Notes under the pieces: generated by a model
What the model was told of the DNA's origin: nothing
What the model saw: only the letters and a program-made list of their open reading frames with translations
The model's database searches: none
Made by a program: the position numbers and the translations under genes
Part shown: piece by piece, positions 57,441 to 64,000 of the stretch
How the letters are laid out: each line of letters opens with the position of its first letter
How positions within the stretch are numbered: the first letter of the stretch is position 1
Source of the DNA: Enoplosus armatus
Lineage: Eukaryota > Chordata > Actinopteri > Centrarchiformes > Enoplosidae
Length of the DNA stretch: 64,000 nucleotides
Assembly: GCF_043641665.1 (NCBI RefSeq)
Contig: NC_092181.1
Location: 12,997,463-13,061,462, forward strand
Direction of reading: 5' to 3'

Positions 57441-57834
57441 AGACATATTTATTTATTGTAAACTTTCGGAAAAGGCAGGGATGAGTGAACACATCAGACT
57501 GAACCTCGTGGCAAGCAGTTGCAATTGCATGGAAATTAACATCAGGGGCCATATTATTGCATCTTCTGCGATCAGTAGAGCTAACTGGGAATCACAACAA
57601 GGGTCAAATGACCATCAAAGTTCACTATAAGACTCAACTATCTTCCAATCAGCACTCCTGTCAAAACACTACATCCCTGGATTATCGGGAGCAGGAAAGC
57701 AATGCGGAGAAGTTGGCATGGTAATTCTTTTGCACGGCAAGTCTTTAAAACACTGGAATGTGGTCTGAAATTCTGAGGCATGCAAACACAAAATGTACAG
57801 AATGGCTGTAAAGTGTAGATTTTTCAATAGCTTA

Positions 57835-57865
<31 letters not shown>

Positions 57866-58653
57866 TATACATGAGCTGATGAATTAAGTGACCAACATGG
57901 GAAGACATGCGAGAGAGCAGCAGACCCTTCCACACATTCACTAACACTGACCTGCTCAGACGTACAAACATTTGTTTTTAAAAAGGTGCGTCCAAGTGTT
58001 TGGCCTTGAAAGGCAAACCAATATCTGTCAATGTGAATAATCAATGCTAATGTTTGTGCGAGTTCATGACCTAGGCTGTTAAACTAATACCTTTGCATTC
58101 AGTGTGAATCAGACATGACCCTTTTGGACAAAGACAAACAAATGTACAGTCTACTATATTATATACACTATTTACATATTGTTCAGTCTAATAACAGCAT
58201 CAATGCTATTGCATACCTCACACATCACAATCCCTATTACAACTGACACCAAGTTGTTCATTTCAAATCAGCAAGCAACCAAAAAATAGCTATATGTTAC
58301 TCACCACGGCTCAGCAGCTTACCCTCGTTTTCAATATAAATATAGATATATTACTTTGCAAATACTTGCAGACAAAACAGATTAAGCAAATTAGCAATTT
58401 TGGTACAAAATTAAAGATTTTTCTCTATTATCCCCAAGTAGAGAAATTTACAGTGGAATGAAAGTGCCAAAGAAGAATGTTTGCTAAGGTAAGCTTTTCC
58501 CAAAAATAAAATGCATTTTTTTCAATTGGGACTCATTAAACTACAAAACCATGACAGATTTTCAATAAGATTTTCATTTGGGAAAGCTTAATGTTGCGGC
58601 TGGTCAAAATAGCTCTGTTTGGGTAAAGAGCGTTGGACCCAGGTGCCCGAGGA
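57441..58653 (-). other. rhot1: Probable 3' untranslated region of rhot1
   Basis: Single-copy sequence follows the rhot1 stop. The first AATAAA words on the transcribed strand are overlapping copies at 57448-57457, followed by a GU-rich word (TTGGTGTGATGG, 57423-57434), as expected for a polyadenylation site. This gives a 3' UTR of about 1.2 kb. It includes a (CA)12 microsatellite at 57839-57863, (UG)n in the message. Confidence 0.5.
57448..57457 (-). terminator. Candidate polyadenylation signal of rhot1 (AATAAATAAA)
   Basis: Two overlapping AATAAA hexamers on the transcribed strand about 1.2 kb after the stop codon, with a GU-rich element about 15-25 nt downstream. I saw no other perfect AATAAA between here and the stop codon. 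Confidence 0.5.

Positions 58654-64000
<5,347 letters not shown>

Overview
This window reads as teleost fish nuclear DNA. It is AT-rich and intron-dominated, full of (CA)n/(GT)n microsatellites, and carries many dispersed repeat types that I recognise as typical of ray-finned fish. I cannot name the species; a percomorph is my guess from the repeat flavour only. No bacterial, viral, CRISPR or operon-type system was found. Two protein-coding genes are supported, both on the minus strand and both cut by a window edge.

Left and centre (1-51.8 kb): rhbdl3, a rhomboid-like protein with N-terminal EF-hands. Seven coding exons (51651-51791, 50985-51008, 21427-21585, 15529-15753, 14089-14237, 8407-8519, 252-352) join in frame to 304 codons with GT/AG splice sites. 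They cover the N-terminal tail, two EF-hands, the first transmembrane segment, the L1 loop with its Trp-Arg motif, the H-x4-H-x3-N motif and the catalytic GSSG. The C-terminal part, including the catalytic His helix, lies beyond base 1. Intron 2 is about 29.4 kb. A GC-rich promoter-like region lies upstream at about 51.65-52.83 kb.

Middle right (52.8-57.4 kb): an intergenic spacer made largely of old repeats, including a decayed LINE reverse-transcriptase fragment at about 56.4-56.8 kb.

Right (57.4-64 kb): the 3' end of rhot1 (Miro1), the mitochondrial Rho GTPase. Six exons encode the second GTPase domain from its P-loop to the C-terminal outer-mitochondrial-membrane anchor. They include a 123-nt in-frame cysteine-rich cassette exon that matches a known alternative exon of mammalian RHOT1. 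The tandem order rhot1 then rhbdl3, same strand, is the same as on human 17q11.2, which supports both calls.

The observations most worth a second look concern splicing: (UG)n and (AC)n tracts placed tightly on both sides of rhbdl3 exon 6 and beside exons 3 and 7; a 24-nt microexon in the first EF-hand helix; the Miro1 cassette exon with a very weak donor followed by a U-run; and a 35-nt exact inverted sequence pair 5.9 kb apart in rhbdl3 intron 2. Exon calls rest on conceptual splicing and remembered mammalian sequences, not on alignments or transcripts.
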